DNA from: Raphanus sativus
Taxonomy: Eukaryota > Streptophyta > Magnoliopsida > Brassicales > Brassicaceae
Length of the DNA stretch: 64,000 nucleotides
Direction: 5' to 3'
Assembly (NCBI RefSeq): GCF_000801105.2
Contig: NC_079516.1
Span: forward strand, 50,699,265-50,763,264
Under the pieces are notes generated by a model. That model saw nothing but the letters and a program-made list of their open reading frames with translations, ran no database searches and had not been told where the DNA came from. Made by a program: the position numbers and the translations under genes. This document shows positions 22,498-36,809 of this stretch, piece by piece (position 1 is the stretch's first letter; every line of letters begins with the position of its first letter).

Positions 22498-23177
22498 AAA
22501 TAAATATTGTTACTGTCAAGTTTTACAGTTGTAATTGTAATATTTGAGATTTAATCCAGAAGATCAGTTTACACTTTACTCATATAAGCTCAATATTAAG
22601 CTAAGAAGATTGAGTTTTGATTTCAAAAGTGACGTAGAAAACAAGTTAACAAAGAGCTAGCCTAAGGTGTTTCATCAGGTGTTGAATTGGAGCCAAACAA
22701 TTATTCAAGCGCATTGAAGTGCGTTCTAGAACTCGGATCACTCAGCTGGAGCAGCCCACTGTCGTGGTGCTGATCTCTTAGCAAATCGTTCTCACCACCT
22801 AAATGTCGTTGAGATGAGAAGCGATGGTAAGCCTTAGAGATCAAGTCTGATTATGTTCACTTAGTGCCCTAATATCTACTTTCGCTGATTAGGGATACTA
22901 AGCTCATTCAAAACATGTCAAGTTATCTCCTATGCGATTAGCTAGGTGATTAAACTTAAGATCTAACATTAAGTGATCAAGTTAATGCAAGCAATGAGAA
23001 CAACATGAATGAAGAACAAATAAGAATCGTTTATCTATGTTTAACTTGAATTTCAACACCCTAAGCAGCAATTAAAGACATAAATTCTGAAAAATACTGC
23101 ATTAGAAAAAAATAAAAACAAAACAAGGATTCAGATGATCCAGAGATGGATTCTTCTCTCTTACAAGTTAACCCTTT
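22498..23177. other. Intergenic DNA, no gene recognised
   Basis: Moderate GC content, possibly repeat-derived, but I found neither terminal repeats nor coding features. Confidence 0.4.
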
Positions 23178-24196
23178 TTGTGTCAGTCGGTGTATAGAAT
23201 CCGAGTGCAAAAGCTGATTGGTTTTCCTACTACAGTGGCTATTTTTGCCATTGGCAACCTAGAATACATATCTAGTGACCTCTTGGAAAAGATCGCTTCC
23301 TCTGGAATCGTTCTTATTCACGCCCCTTGCGGTAAAATAAATCCATCCTCTCTCTCTCTTGATTTTTTTTTTTTGTTTTAAATCTTGTTTAGAGTACTCT
23401 CTCATCCGTACGTAAATTCCTAGGTGGGAACGACTTAATTAGTTTTTTGTACGAATGGTCTGATGAGGCGCACCCGGCGCAGCATGAAACACAACGTCCG
23501 GGTGGTGGTTACATAATGTTGATATCCGGTGATCAAACGATGGTTAATCGTTGTTCTCTTCATCGATTTTCTAAATTCAGTAAGTTTTGGTGCATATCCA
23601 CAAGATGTTTGGCCAGTAACAACCCTTGACGTTCAGGGTGAGAAAGTGTTTGTCAAAGAGGTTGTCTGGGAATCTTTACTTAGTGACACCGCATCACCAT
23701 GGGCCAACCTGGTGCCGGAAGATGAACCTCTCTGCATGTGCGAAGTATGCCATGTTGTTGACCATACATGTAAAGATTTCATCACTCATCTCAAGAGTGA
23801 ACAACACAGAGGAGAAGGTTAGTTAGCATCATCCTCCTCCTCCTCCTCAGCTTTTAGGTATCATTATTACATTTTTTTGTAAAATTTTTCATGTGTGTAT
23901 GCAGTTGTTTGGAATTGCGGCCCGTGACTGTGATGGTAATCCTAAATATTTTTGCACAGTTTGCAATTATCCCGCCTACGACGAATTCAACCTGTCCCTC
24001 CATAACGACAGCAAAGATCATAAGCAGAAGGTAAGCAGCATTGCCTCTCTTAGCTTGTACATTCTAACAACTCTGTCCCACTTAAAATTTGATCCCATTT
24101 TGGTTTGTTTTCAAGCTGGCTGATAAAGAGCCTCCTCCTCAAGCAGAGGATTGCGAGAGAGAGCAGGAAGAGAAATCCACAAGCGGATCTCTTTAA
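23178..24196 (+). pseudogene. 5'-truncated NYN-domain / C2H2 zinc-finger protein gene
   Basis: 23178-23331 and 23424-23580 encode part of a NYN (PIN-like RNase) domain: IFAIGNLEYISSDLLEKIAS, then GGNDLISFLYEWSDEA and GGGYIMLISGDQT. 23592-23819 encodes ASPWANLVPEDEPLCMCEVC...HLKSEQH and 23904-24030 YFCTVCNYPAYDEFNLSLHNDS...HKQK, two C2H2-like fingers of the kind used with dsRNA. A last exon at 24117-24196 ends at a stop. Brassicaceae have many such NYN plus zinc-finger genes. The domain's start, with its first catalytic aspartate, is absent, and I could not join exons 2-3 or 3-4 in one frame, so I call it decayed. Confidence 0.6.
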
Positions 24197-25351
24197 CGAG
24201 ATAAACAAGAAGCGATCTTTTGATCGATGGTTGCCTAAGGATTAATAATAAAGAAGCTAGAGTGCGTGTGCATCGGTCTTTGTGTTAAAAGAGTTTTCTA
24301 AATAATACTTATTTATTGTTATGGTGAATGCTTTGTTCTTCTACCTCTATGATATTTCTCTGTCTGGTTTCTTTTTTTTCAACTAGTACTCTTATAGGTT
24401 TTAAAAATGATTATCTTAATTAATCTCGTTGCTTTATATGCAAAACCACACTCCCTTTTGATATGGGTGAAATTAAGTATAGCTTGAGAGATTAGCCTTT
24501 ACTACTTAGTAAACTGTAAGGGGCTATATATGCAAGGATTCAACTTTTACACATTTCTACTTCTTAAGCCGCCTTATTCACACTCCCTAGGTTTTCACAC
24601 ATGTCTGTTTTTTTCTGTCAAAGTTGTATTGTCGAGGACCTTCTTGTTCATGCAGTTAACACACCCCATATTAACAGTGTATCCCTAAGATACGGTTAAG
24701 TCGGTTGCCTCCGAATAGTGCATGTCGGGTCGTTTCCTGTTCTCTGCATATGCGTTTTGTATTACTTTTCCCCTGCACAGTTTTGTTCTCCCACTGATAA
24801 TAATCCCTTGTTTTTGTCCTTCCACAAGACACTCTGCCTTAGGCTTACGCTCTTAGGCTTACGCTTAGGCTTAATCTATTTCTAGGGAAGGTACAAAAGA
24901 CTCTCAGTTTTAAAAAGTTATCCACTCTTTTTTCTTTTGGGATGCACAAAAAAAAGAGTGGAGAGAATGCAAGACAATGTTTAAATTGCAGTTCTGTAGC
25001 TGCAGATCTTGTCTGAAAACTAGGGTTTAGGTTTCAGTGACTGGTTTAGTTATTTTTGGAGTCTAGTGATGCCTTGACACACAAACTATTTACCAAACAA
25101 AACAAATGCATTCAACCATCTCATTTTCTTCTCTGACCATATTAAAACCAAATAAATCCTAAACCCAAAATTCTCACTCCCTGGCCCAATTAGGAAATAA
25201 TGATTTGGCAAAAGCCCATTAATAAGATTTACATAAAGACAGACAGGAGGATCGGATTCACTAGCTAGCTTCGAGTGAAACTTGAAGAAAAACAGATTCG
25301 TCATTTCTTACTGTTCGGTCTGAAAGCTACCTACCTTCCTGTTCCCTGGAG
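24197..25351. other. Intergenic DNA and CLC2 promoter
   Basis: No gene is supported. Near 25185-25225 are a GGCCCA and an AGCCCA motif (site II type on the opposite strand), about 130-165 bp upstream of the CLC2 start. Confidence 0.45.
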
Positions 25352-26470
25352 ATGTCTGTCTTTGATGATGATTCGTTCGTTATACTCGGAGATGATGCAT
25401 CTGAGTCTGTTCCTCAGGTCTCAGCCCAAGTAGATGATTCGATCGATGATGACGTTTTCGCGGCGCCGTCTTCAGACTACGGCGGTTACTCTAACGGAGA
25501 CGACGGTCCTATCTTGCCTCCTCCTTCGGAGATGGAGTCTGATGAGGGAGCTGCTCTCAGAGAATGGAGAAGGTTAGATCTCAAAGATTCAACTCAAAAA
25601 AAGCTTGTTACTTTGCTCGTTGTTCTGCTCATCTTGTAGTGCGTTGTGATCTCGGATGTATTTTTAGAGATCTAATCTCTTGTGTGTCTCCTGCAAAGTT
25701 TGATACTTTTGATCACAATGTTGTGTTTTGTGGTGAGTGCAGACAGAATGCGATTCAACTTGAGGAGAAGGAGAAGAGAGAAAAGGAGTTGAGGAACCAA
25801 ATAATCGAGGAAGCTGATCAGTTCAAAGAAGAGTTCCATAAGAAGAGGGAGTTGGCTTGTGAAAACAACAAAGCAGCCAACAGAGAGAAAGAAAAGGTAT
25901 CTTCTTTGCCCACTTAAGAAGTCTATATATTGCTTAAGCTTCTAGTTTGATCATATTTTTTTTATGTAAGCTTTTAGCATGTGGTTTCGCTTTGTGTAGT
26001 TGGAACCCAGCCGATCTGATATGTTTTATGCTTTGTGTAGTTAATATAGCTGCATGATTTTGCTTCTTTTTTTTTTTACTGTGCTGGTTGAACTGTTGCT
26101 CACATGTTTGTTTGTTTGTTTTTGAACGATTAAGCTGTATGTGGAGACCCAAGAGAAGTTTTACGCGGAAGCAAGCAAGAACTACTGGAAGGCAATAGCA
26201 GAGCTAGTGCCTAAAGAGGTTCCAATTATAGAGAAAACAAGAAGAGGGAAGAAGAAAGAGGAAGATCCCAAGAAGCCAACAACAATCTCTGTGATTGGAC
26301 CAAAGCCTGGTAAGCCAACCGATCTCTCGAGAATGAGACAGATATTGCTGAAGCTCAAACAGAACCCGCCTGCTCACCTCAAACTCACTCCTCAACCTCC
26401 TCCATCTGAGGCTGCTCCTCCAGAGAATGTTCCTCAAACCAAGCCCGCCGAGGCTGTTGCTGCTTCTTAG
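25352..26470 (+). CDS. CLC2: Clathrin light chain
   Basis: Clathrin light chains bind the heavy-chain hub and regulate coat assembly on the plasma membrane, trans-Golgi network and cell plate. Three exons, 25352-25572, 25743-25896 and 26135-26470, total 711 nt, 236 residues. The acidic N-terminus ([18 protein letters not shown]) is followed by a heavy-chain-binding helical segment rich in Glu/Lys at about residues 75-150 ([40 protein letters not shown]). The C-terminus is basic then proline-rich ([17 protein letters not shown]). The length and position match Arabidopsis CLC2 (At2g40060). It converges with BPP1, whose stop codon is 337 bp away. Confidence 0.95.
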
Positions 26471-26806
26471 GAAGCCATCTTCGCTTTTGTTATTCGTTTC
26501 TTATGTGTTTGTTATATATACAGCTGAGATATTGTAAGGGGCACATGTGTGTTACTATTATTAACAGTTATGTTATGTTCGATGATACTTGATTACTTCC
26601 ATGTTTGAACTCAAATCAGAAATCATTAAAAAAAGTGGTTAAATTATCTCAAACAATCAGATAACAACAAGAAATACCATAGAGGCGACTTCAGGTTAGA
26701 CAGATATCATCATCAATCTCGTGTGAAAGACACTCTGCAATAATAATTGAGAGAAGAGGATCTCAAAAGTCAACGGTTTACAGATTTCTTCTTCATTCTT
26801 TTCATC
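26471..26806. other. Shared 3' flank of convergent CLC2 and BPP1
   Basis: This 336-bp gap must contain the 3' UTRs of both convergent genes. I see nothing else in it. Confidence 0.6.
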
Positions 26807-29186
<2,380 letters not shown>

Positions 29187-31323
29187 CTCTCTCTCTCTCT
29201 CTCTCTCTCTCCAAACTTACAGATCGAAAAGAGATGACTAAAAAAACCTAACTTAACTTCCAATTCACTCCCTAGGACAACAGACAGACAGAGAAGCAAT
29301 GTCCTAAACTCCTAATTTTAACTTAACTTAACTTTGAATTAGTCATATAACATTGCAAAAATCGAAACTTTATAAGCTCGAAAAAAAGTTAATTACAAGA
29401 CTACTTGTCTCCGCTTGAAAGTGGGAACAGAAAGGGGAAAAAAAGTGAACTTTTTTTTTTGTTTTTAGAAGGAAAGACAAGAGCTTTCTCAAAGAGGAAA
29501 TGGAGCTCGAGAAACAAAACCCGGTAAGCAAAAAATAACCTAGCCACAGAGAGAGAGGGAGAAGAAAAATGGAAGCTTTTTTTTTTGGAGAGATCGAGAG
29601 AGAAGAAAGTGTGTGTGTGTTGAGGAGAGTGGCAATGAGTGTAATTATTTCTCTGCGACATGGGTTTAAATTGCGAGGAAACTCATCTAAGTTTTTTTTT
29701 AAATGTCTTTTTTTTGGGTTTGATGAAAAATATATTTTTTTGTTTTAATTTGTTTGAGAGGATGATGGGACATCTCTCAATTGTTTTGTTTCTATCGCTT
29801 CAAGTCTACGGATTCTCTCTGCATCATCTTCTATTTTATCGTTACTCCATGATTTTTCATATGTTTTCTTTTTGTTTTTTTTTATAGATCAAAATTGTAA
29901 GGAATATAAGAGGAGTTTCATTATTTTTCAAACACTGGAACATGTTTTTTCTATGTGGAATAATCACCATATGATTGTAGAGCTAGTGGACATCGTTCTA
30001 TAAATATTTTTGTGACTATTGTACTGATCATGGATCTCTTTGGTATTATTGTACCTGTACTCAGCTTTCTTGAACCACAAAAAGAAATTGTGTTTTCGGA
30101 AAAAAAAAGTTGAATCCACAATTGATTATGTTTACGTCTTTAGTCTGTCACTAATTACCTACTAATTTGGTACATGCTTAATTTTTTTGATTATCATGTA
30201 TTAGTTGGATTAGCTACAAGTTGAAAATAGAACATTTCAAACGTATACTTCTAAAACTTATAGATTGGTTAATGTTTGTACTACAACTAAAAGTCTAAAA
30301 CTAATACTGAAGATAAACAAAATATTTTGATTAACAAGATAAACAAAAGAAAAGCCCATAGCAGTTTTGATTAGTAGACTAAAACTAATATTCAGTGAAA
30401 TAGAACTATCGGGTATGGGTTTGAATTGGGGTTTTAGATAACATTAGTGGAGGCCGATTTTGCTAATTTAGATTACAAAGATCATATAGCTTTCTTCATA
30501 CATAATGACAGAAACAAAGATTTAATGGTCCAGTGAGCGCCTCAGTTAAGATATGTAAAGCAAGTCCACTCTATCTAAAGTCCATCAGATCCATATAGTT
30601 TTTTTAATCAACGTTTAGTTTGTATCTTGTTTATCTTTGGAACACCTAACTTTTTTCTTCTAATCAGATTAGGTAAGATTGTAGTAATATTATTAAGGGT
30701 TCATATTCCAAAAACCCATCCTCTTGTATTCAGTCTTCATATCACTGCACTGCTAGTATATCTGAAATGGGATTGAATGGTCTATTGTTTCATGCAGTAT
30801 CTGTTTACTCATTATTGTCTTATGAATATCACAACGTGGATACTTCTCCAACACACACCACTTTGAAAAGTCAGTTGTAAGCAAATTGTTTTAAATGAGA
30901 TCACTTTACATGTCATATCAAAATTGCATCACCAATAGGTTACGAACTTATTTCAAATTGCGACTATCTAACAACAACCTTCATTAATGTCAAAGATCAT
31001 ATTAAAAAGAGGCTCTCAAAATATAACAAATAAATAAAAGAAAACGTTGTGTTACAAAAAAAAAGCAAAAGAAAACGTTTTAGTCTAAATATTTATTTAT
31101 TTATTATTAGAGAAATTGCAGCAGAGACACATTGAAAAAGACTCGAACCATAATTAAAATAACCCATATAATGGGTTTTCTCCCACGGATTATTCTAACG
31201 ACAATCATTGCAATAACATAACATTAACTTATATAACAGGTTTAGATCATATGTTAAACAGACTTATTCGAAATGTTCAAACCGGCCGGTCCAACTAAGA
31301 GAGATCAATTTGATCCGGGTTGA
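29187..31323. other. BPP1 upstream region and ELF4 3' flank
   Basis: A (TC)n run at 29191-29215 lies directly before the BPP1 start, in its leader. Purine-rich leader-like sequence extends to about 29650. From 29700 to 31323 I see no gene. Confidence 0.5.
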
Positions 31324-31665
31324 TTAATTAGCTCTGGTTCCGGTAGTTCCACCACCGTCGCGTCCGTTCTTCCCACCGTGAAACGCCGATGAGAAATTGG
31401 TGTTGAGGTCAGAGTACATTGAAACAACCTTAGAGATGTTTCCGTTGAGTTCTTGGATCAAAGCAACGTTCTTGGACATGTTATCAGCCATTCTTGACTG
31501 GTGATTGTCGTTGACTTGCTGGATAAGTGATCTGTTTCTGTCCAAAACCGATTGCACTTGTCTGAAATTACGATCAAGATCCTCCCACATCGCCGGATCT
31601 CCTCCTCCTTGCTCCGCCTCTTCCGCCACGTTCCTCCGCCGCTTGGTTTCACCGTTCCTCTTCAT
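31324..31665 (-). CDS. ELF4: EARLY FLOWERING 4
   Basis: A single-exon gene of 113 residues with the DUF1313/ELF4 helical core (MWEDLDRNFRQVQSVLDRNR, LIQQVNDNHQSRM, NVALIQELNGNISKVVSMYS). ELF4 joins ELF3 and LUX in the Evening Complex, which represses PIF and PRR genes at dusk and is needed for circadian rhythm and photoperiodic flowering. The N-terminus has a basic KRNGETKRRRN stretch that may aid nuclear localisation. The C-terminus is Gly-rich (GGKNGRDGGGTTGTRAN). The start is the first ATG, about 70 nt downstream of the expected transcription start given the TATA box. Evening-element and FHY3/FAR1 motifs lie upstream. Position matches At2g40080. Confidence 0.96.
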   Translation of the reverse strand: MKRNGETKRRRNVAEEAEQGGGDPAMWEDLDRNFRQVQSVLDRNRSLIQQVNDNHQSRMADNMSKNVALIQELNGNISKVVSMYSDLNTNFSSAFHGGKNGRDGGGTTGTRAN

Positions 31666-31760
31666 TTAAATAGTTTTTATCAACCGAAGATTTTCTTCTT
31701 CTATATGTTTTGTATGTGTGTTTTGTATAATTTATTTTACTTTCGCAGTGAAGAGATGTT

Positions 31761-31772
31761 AGATATTTATAG
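31761..31772 (-). promoter_or_regulatory. ELF4 TATA box overlapping an evening-element core
   Basis: On the minus strand CTATAAATA (31764-31772) is a consensus TATA box about 100 bp upstream of the start codon. It runs directly into AAATATCT (31761-31768), the core of the evening element, so one binding event could sterically affect the other. Confidence 0.6.
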
Positions 31773-31870
31773 TAACTAAACATCTCCCGGACAAAGATGA
31801 TAAATGGACACGGAGGCAAACAGTTCTGACTCATCACCAGGCGTATAACCAGAGCGTGTAGCTCAAATAC

Positions 31871-31905
31871 ACGTATATTGTCGAACATTGAAGAGCAGGC
31901 GCGTG
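31871..31905 (-). promoter_or_regulatory. FHY3/FAR1-binding site and ACGT element upstream of ELF4
   Basis: CACGCGC is exact on the minus strand at 31899-31905, and an ACGT core lies at 31871-31874. FHY3/FAR1 bind CACGCGC and HY5 binds ACGT-type elements in the Arabidopsis ELF4 promoter, so the arrangement appears conserved. Confidence 0.65.
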
Positions 31906-32043
31906 GGAAAATCTTGAAAGATTGTGTTTAAGGTGTGCTGTGATTGGTTGGGAGGAATAAAGAACAGAGCTTTTTGCACTTTTCTGAACCTTTTACAAAT
32001 AAAAATGGGAGAGATGGAGAGAGATAAGGATCTTTGGTTCTCG

Positions 32044-32061
32044 AAATATCTCAAGATATTT
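32044..32061. promoter_or_regulatory. Inverted pair of evening-element cores upstream of ELF4
   Basis: AAATATCT (32044-32051) and AGATATTT (32054-32061) form an inverted pair separated by two bases, about 380 bp upstream of the start codon. Evening elements (AAAATATCT) bind CCA1/LHY/RVE MYB factors and gate ELF4 to dusk. Each half here matches the eight-base core. Confidence 0.6.
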
Positions 32062-32997
32062 ATTGAAAAGTGCATAGTTTTATACGAATAGAATAAGAAA
32101 AAGGTATATGGTGTATAGAATTGCCACGGTCAAAGAACCAAATTCGCAGACGCATTATCTCATTTCTCTAATTCCTATAAAAATTGCTTTTGATCTGGTT
32201 TCAGAGCGTTCTTCAAACATTTTCATATTTTATTCCTTAGATATTTACTAGTTGCTACTATGCAAGACGCTACAATATCGTTTCGACAGTTTCAATAAAA
32301 ACATTCAAATTTTGTTAACTAAAATTAATTGAATCTCCAAGTTATCTTTCATTTGCCATTGGTCAATAGCCTCACATTCGAACATTTTTAGTACTAGGCC
32401 TTGGTGAACCTGTGTAAGTGTGTATGATAAAAACTTGGTCCTGCGCACTTCAAAAGCACTAAGTATATGCGGTCGGAATTTTTTAAAAAGTGCAAAAAAG
32501 TTATTTTCTCTTTTTTTTTTTTTTTGTAATGGAAGACCAACATAGGGAGGAGAATCAAGATTCTCTTAACGTGAAGAGGATTAACTGAAATATGAATTTC
32601 ATTTGAGAACTATTCAAGAAGACGAGCGGCCACATGATTGGGTTTCAGTTTCAGGTCATGTTTGTATACTCTTCATATACTTGGGACTGAAGCAACAATA
32701 TTTATACATTTTTTTATCACTGAATTTGATCATTATCCGATAAATCGCAATTTTGATTCATCAGTTCCACCAAAATGTAATTTGTTATGTAACGCAATAA
32801 GCAAAAGAGAATCTAATTTTAATTGTTGTCACATCATCTCTGAGATATTTTATCACTAAACCCACTATTGTATGAAATGATTCTAAGTAATATGACACTG
32901 GGAACAACACACAAACATCTCGAATCATCAAAGGGAATAAAGCAATAAAGAAGAGTTTTTTTTTGGGACCTTAATTTAATAAGATTCCTTGCGTTTT
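32062..32997. other. Intergenic DNA upstream of ELF4
   Basis: No gene recognised; the open frame at 32638-32859 has no features. Confidence 0.5.
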
Positions 32998-33430
32998 CTA
33001 CCGAGTATTGAAGCTCTCTGGAAACGAGGACCTCATGTTCTCCATTTCTTGAAGGCTGTCATAGACAACTGAGCTGCTTCGTACACTGCAAAGACATTGG
33101 AGGTTTCAGGTGATGAAAGGTGGTAACTAAATTACAAAAAGAAACAACAAAGAGTTTAAAAGGGTTCAAGTACAGTTTGTTTCTTCTTTGGTTAAGAAGT
33201 GGCAAGAACTTGGAAGCTGTTATATGAGCTGCAGTATATACTTTTGTCAGCCTCTCCTTGTATCTGATTTTAAAGGCAGTCGATAGCAAGATTCCTCCAA
33301 TCGTTCTATCTGTAACTCTGTTCCCAGATCAAAAGAGAGAAACAAAACTCCGAAATCAAATAGATGTAGAGACAAAACCAGTCTTGTTACTAACAGAGTT
33401 ATTCCTAAACGCTTCAGAAGGAACTATCAT
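32998..33430 (-). CDS. Small hypothetical protein, three exons
   Basis: A tentative model: exons 33379-33430, 33174-33315 and 32998-33085, total 282 nt, 93 residues. Sequence reads MIVPSEAFRNNSVSNKTV..., then IGGILLSTAFKIRYKERLTK, HITASKFLPLLNQRRNKL, and ends MENMRSSFPESFNTR. All junctions use GT-AG and keep frame, and the composition is protein-like, unlike nearby AT-rich frames. The frame stays open upstream of the chosen ATG, so the true start may lie further 5'. The first intron (63 nt) is short for a plant. I do not recognise a family. It sits 348 bp from the ATH9 stop codon, downstream on the same strand. Confidence 0.45.
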
Positions 33431-33778
33431 ATCATGTGTGCCTGATGAAACTTGGGATGGGCGTTTTGAAACAAAATGAAATCTTGTATTAAGAAGATCT
33501 ATATGCGATTAAAAAAAAACTTAAGCTTGCTTGAGAAACCAATTGAAAGATCAACTACAGGGAATGACTCTCTCTCACAATGGTTGTAGCTTACAAACAA
33601 TGTATATCTCATTGTTTACATTAAAATTTATTGGTAACAACAACAATAGGCTGCGTATACAAAGAATGATAAAAATGTCACTCCTGGATGGATACACCAA
33701 GAACAAAGAATACGTTGTGTCTATACTTTGCCTGTAACATATTCGTACTCATGATAATACTATTACTATATATATATA

Positions 33779-36092
33779 TTATAGTGTTAATGTTTTTCTC
33801 ACTTGTAACACCCAAAGTGCAAACTGCATCACCCAAAGCCTTGCTTCCACAGACAATCCTTCAAGCCATACATTCAACCACTTCACCAAAGACTTCTTCT
33901 CCGACCACTTTGCCTCCAAAACCGCTTCGGAAGACACTTTCCCAATGATCAAAAACGACTCAAGCGACGACCCTTGCAACAGCTCGTTGTTAACAGACCG
34001 GAGACAGTCGTTCGTCTTCAGCATCAGAAGGATCACACGTGGCAACCTCCTGAGAAGCTCCGAGATTTGAGGGAAGTACTGTGATGCGTACATCTGCAGC
34101 TCTGACCTATCTTCTTTAGTGCCTTGGATGACTAAATGGTCTACTGACGTGTCGATGACTTGCTTCCACGGTCTCATCGTGAGAATCCCAGCGAAAAGCA
34201 CGTAGAGGTCATCTCCAGCACCGAGCTTTTCGCTGTGTTTTTTGATGGCCTTGGCATCTGAGAAGACCAGGGCTTTCCAAAGAGAGGCGTAGTTGAATCT
34301 CGTGTTGAAGTCAAGCTCCTTGTATAAGCCGTGGTCCAGAAGAACCAGCTGCGGTTTTTGCTTGCCGTATATGTTTCTTTTACCAGAAGGACGGACGATC
34401 AAGTTGGCAGCGTGTGGATCACAATGCACAAAACCATGCTTAAACATCATCTCTGCAAATGTTTGACTCACCTGCAAGCAAGAGCTTAAAAGTCAATTCC
34501 TATTATTCGTGATATGTTAAAAGATCAAAAGGTGAAAGAAAGAGCTTACTAGCTTTGATACTTCATAAGGCTGAATCCCAAGCTTCTTGATCTTAGCCAC
34601 GTCGTTCACTTGAGCACCATCCATGAACTCCATAGTCAACAGCTTGGAAGAGCTCAAGTTCCAGTAGATTGTTGGTGCATAAACATACTCTGCAATATGG
34701 GGAGAGATCTTCCTAAAGTTTTCCAGACACTTCTCATTGTTTTTCGCCTCAACCATAAAATCTAGTTCCTGATGAAATATAAATACATTAATACAAAGGC
34801 TGTTTAAAGAACCATCAGCCAAAGACACTAACCTTTGGTAAGCTTTCACTCATTTCATCTAGTAACCACCTGTGTACAGTAGCATAACTTATTGTAAGAA
34901 ACATGAGCTATGGACTGTATGATCTATAGAGGAAATGAGAAAGAGAGTGCACCTATAGTCAAATGAAGGGAATATCCGGTGCAAGGTGTTCACTATAACT
35001 CCAACAGCTGCAGTATCCGCAGCTGCACTGTCTGTCAAATGGGAATGTTGAACCTGCAGACGATAGGTTCAAGAGTGAGCACAAAAACAACTCTTTAACA
35101 AGTTTGTTCTGAATCATGTAAAAGGTAAAAGTAGTTACCTTGACAGCAACTTTTTCCCCGGCATGGGTGCGAGCAACATGAACTTGAGCAAGGGAAGCGC
35201 TTGCGATAGGAACAGGGTCAAACTCAGCAAATACCTGCAGATAACGAAGCCTTAAGTGTGTGTGTGTGTGGTTATCTAACATATAAGACAAGTATGTAAG
35301 AGAAGAAGCTCATACTTTGTCAGGCGTCTCTCCAACCTCTTTCTTGAAAACCTCACATACTTGCTCATAAGAAGAGACAGGACATTTGTTTAACATAGAC
35401 TGTCTCATCGTATGAACATACTCCTCAGGTACAAGATAATCCTTTGAAACATTAAAAACAAAAAAAAAAACACGTAAGCAAACAATATTCTTTGTCCTAA
35501 GATATCTAAATGGTAGATAAAGAGCATAGTTTTGACATACTAATTGTCCTATATGCTGGCCGAGTTTGATATAGATTCCTCCATTTTTGAAACAGAGGTC
35601 TTGAAGCTTTTGCGCTGACCTTAGGTGGACTTCATGTTTGACCTTAGCCCTCTCATTGCTTCCCTCAGCCAATCCCGACAATGAGTATTCATAATCTATT
35701 AACACAACACAAACCATAATATATATAACGTTACTTCTTATGTATCAAATAGTTTCTACAAAATTCATGTGCAAAGCTCCAATTTTCACGGATTGAATCA
35801 TTAACCAATCTCTCATTCACAAACTAATCAAATGAGGAAAAAAGGGCATTGCAGGAAATACAAATCCTATAAGAAAGTTTGGTTCTTTTTATTATAAATT
35901 GTTCGTACCGAAAGCGATGGAGGCGGCGGTTACGGTGTTGCGGAAGAGGCGGACAGGGATGTTGGTGCAGAGCTTGAGAGTTCTCGACGGGTCTTCGGAG
36001 GAAGCAATGAAGGCTGCGCTTGAACCACCGCATACGGCGGAACCAACAACGAGGAGCCTCGCACGGGTTCTCCACAGAGATCTTGCCGCCAT
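33779..36092 (-). CDS. ATH9: ABC1/ADCK-type atypical kinase (ATH9-like)
   Basis: Eight exons: 35909-36092, 35541-35695, 35316-35441, 35139-35234, 34953-35053, 34833-34869, 34550-34768 and 33779-34471. They total 1611 nt, 536 residues. This is a full ABC1 (UbiB/COQ8) atypical kinase: the KxGQ motif at 105-108 (KLGQ), the alanine-rich nucleotide loop ASASLAQVH at 166-174, VAVK ending at 187, the catalytic HCDPHAANL at 322-330 and the metal-binding DHG at 352-354. Family members regulate prenylquinone and lipid metabolism in mitochondria or plastids. The Arg-rich N-terminus ([17 protein letters not shown]) resembles an organelle targeting peptide. Matches At2g40090 in order and length. Confidence 0.93.
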
Positions 36093-36241
36093 GGATGGAA
36101 CACGCAAGCGAGCAAGATCGGAGGGAGAATAAAAGCGAGCGAGCGAAAACAATGTTCCGACAATGCCAACTAAATTCGCGTTAAATATATGTTTTTCGTT
36201 TTTGTTCTGTAATAGCGAGCGACCCGAGTCTTTGCTTATTT

Positions 36242-36272
36242 TGGGCTTTGTATTGTGGGCCACTAATGGGCC
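36242..36272 (-). promoter_or_regulatory. Site II-type cluster upstream of ATH9
   Basis: TGGGCT (36242-36247), TGGGCC (36256-36261) and TGGGCC (36267-36272) lie 150-180 bp upstream of the ATH9 start codon. Clustered TGGGCC/T motifs are TCP-binding site II elements common in nuclear genes for organelle and growth functions. Confidence 0.5.
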
Positions 36273-36447
36273 GAATGTTTGACCGGTCATACGCGTTGTC
36301 TCTTCAATTTTAGTTGACTAAAATTGGATTTTGTGGATAATCTATTGAATATACCGATTTCAACGGACTAACCCATGGTTATGAGTGGACTTATGAGATT
36401 TCAGTTTTTCTTTTGTCTACCAGATTTAGTAGTTTAAATATAGTAGA

Positions 36448-36776
36448 CTAGGTGTTTTCCTGCACCATGTGCAGTAAAAAAATTTAAAATATTTTCTAAA
36501 AGATAAACATAAATTATATTTATTTTTTATTAATATTATAAATTTTCTTTTTCTTATTAATATTTTAATATAAATTTGATTTAACTGAACATTAAAATTA
36601 AGATAAAAACAATTTTGTTTATTTTGAAATATATTTAAGAATGTGCATGTATATATTTAAAATTATAATCTTAGGTAGATTTTTCTATCTATTTATTTTA
36701 ATTAAATATATTACATAAATATGTAAAATTTCATAATTGTCAAAAATTAAAATTAAACTATATTTATAAAATCTGT

Positions 36777-36809
<33 letters not shown>

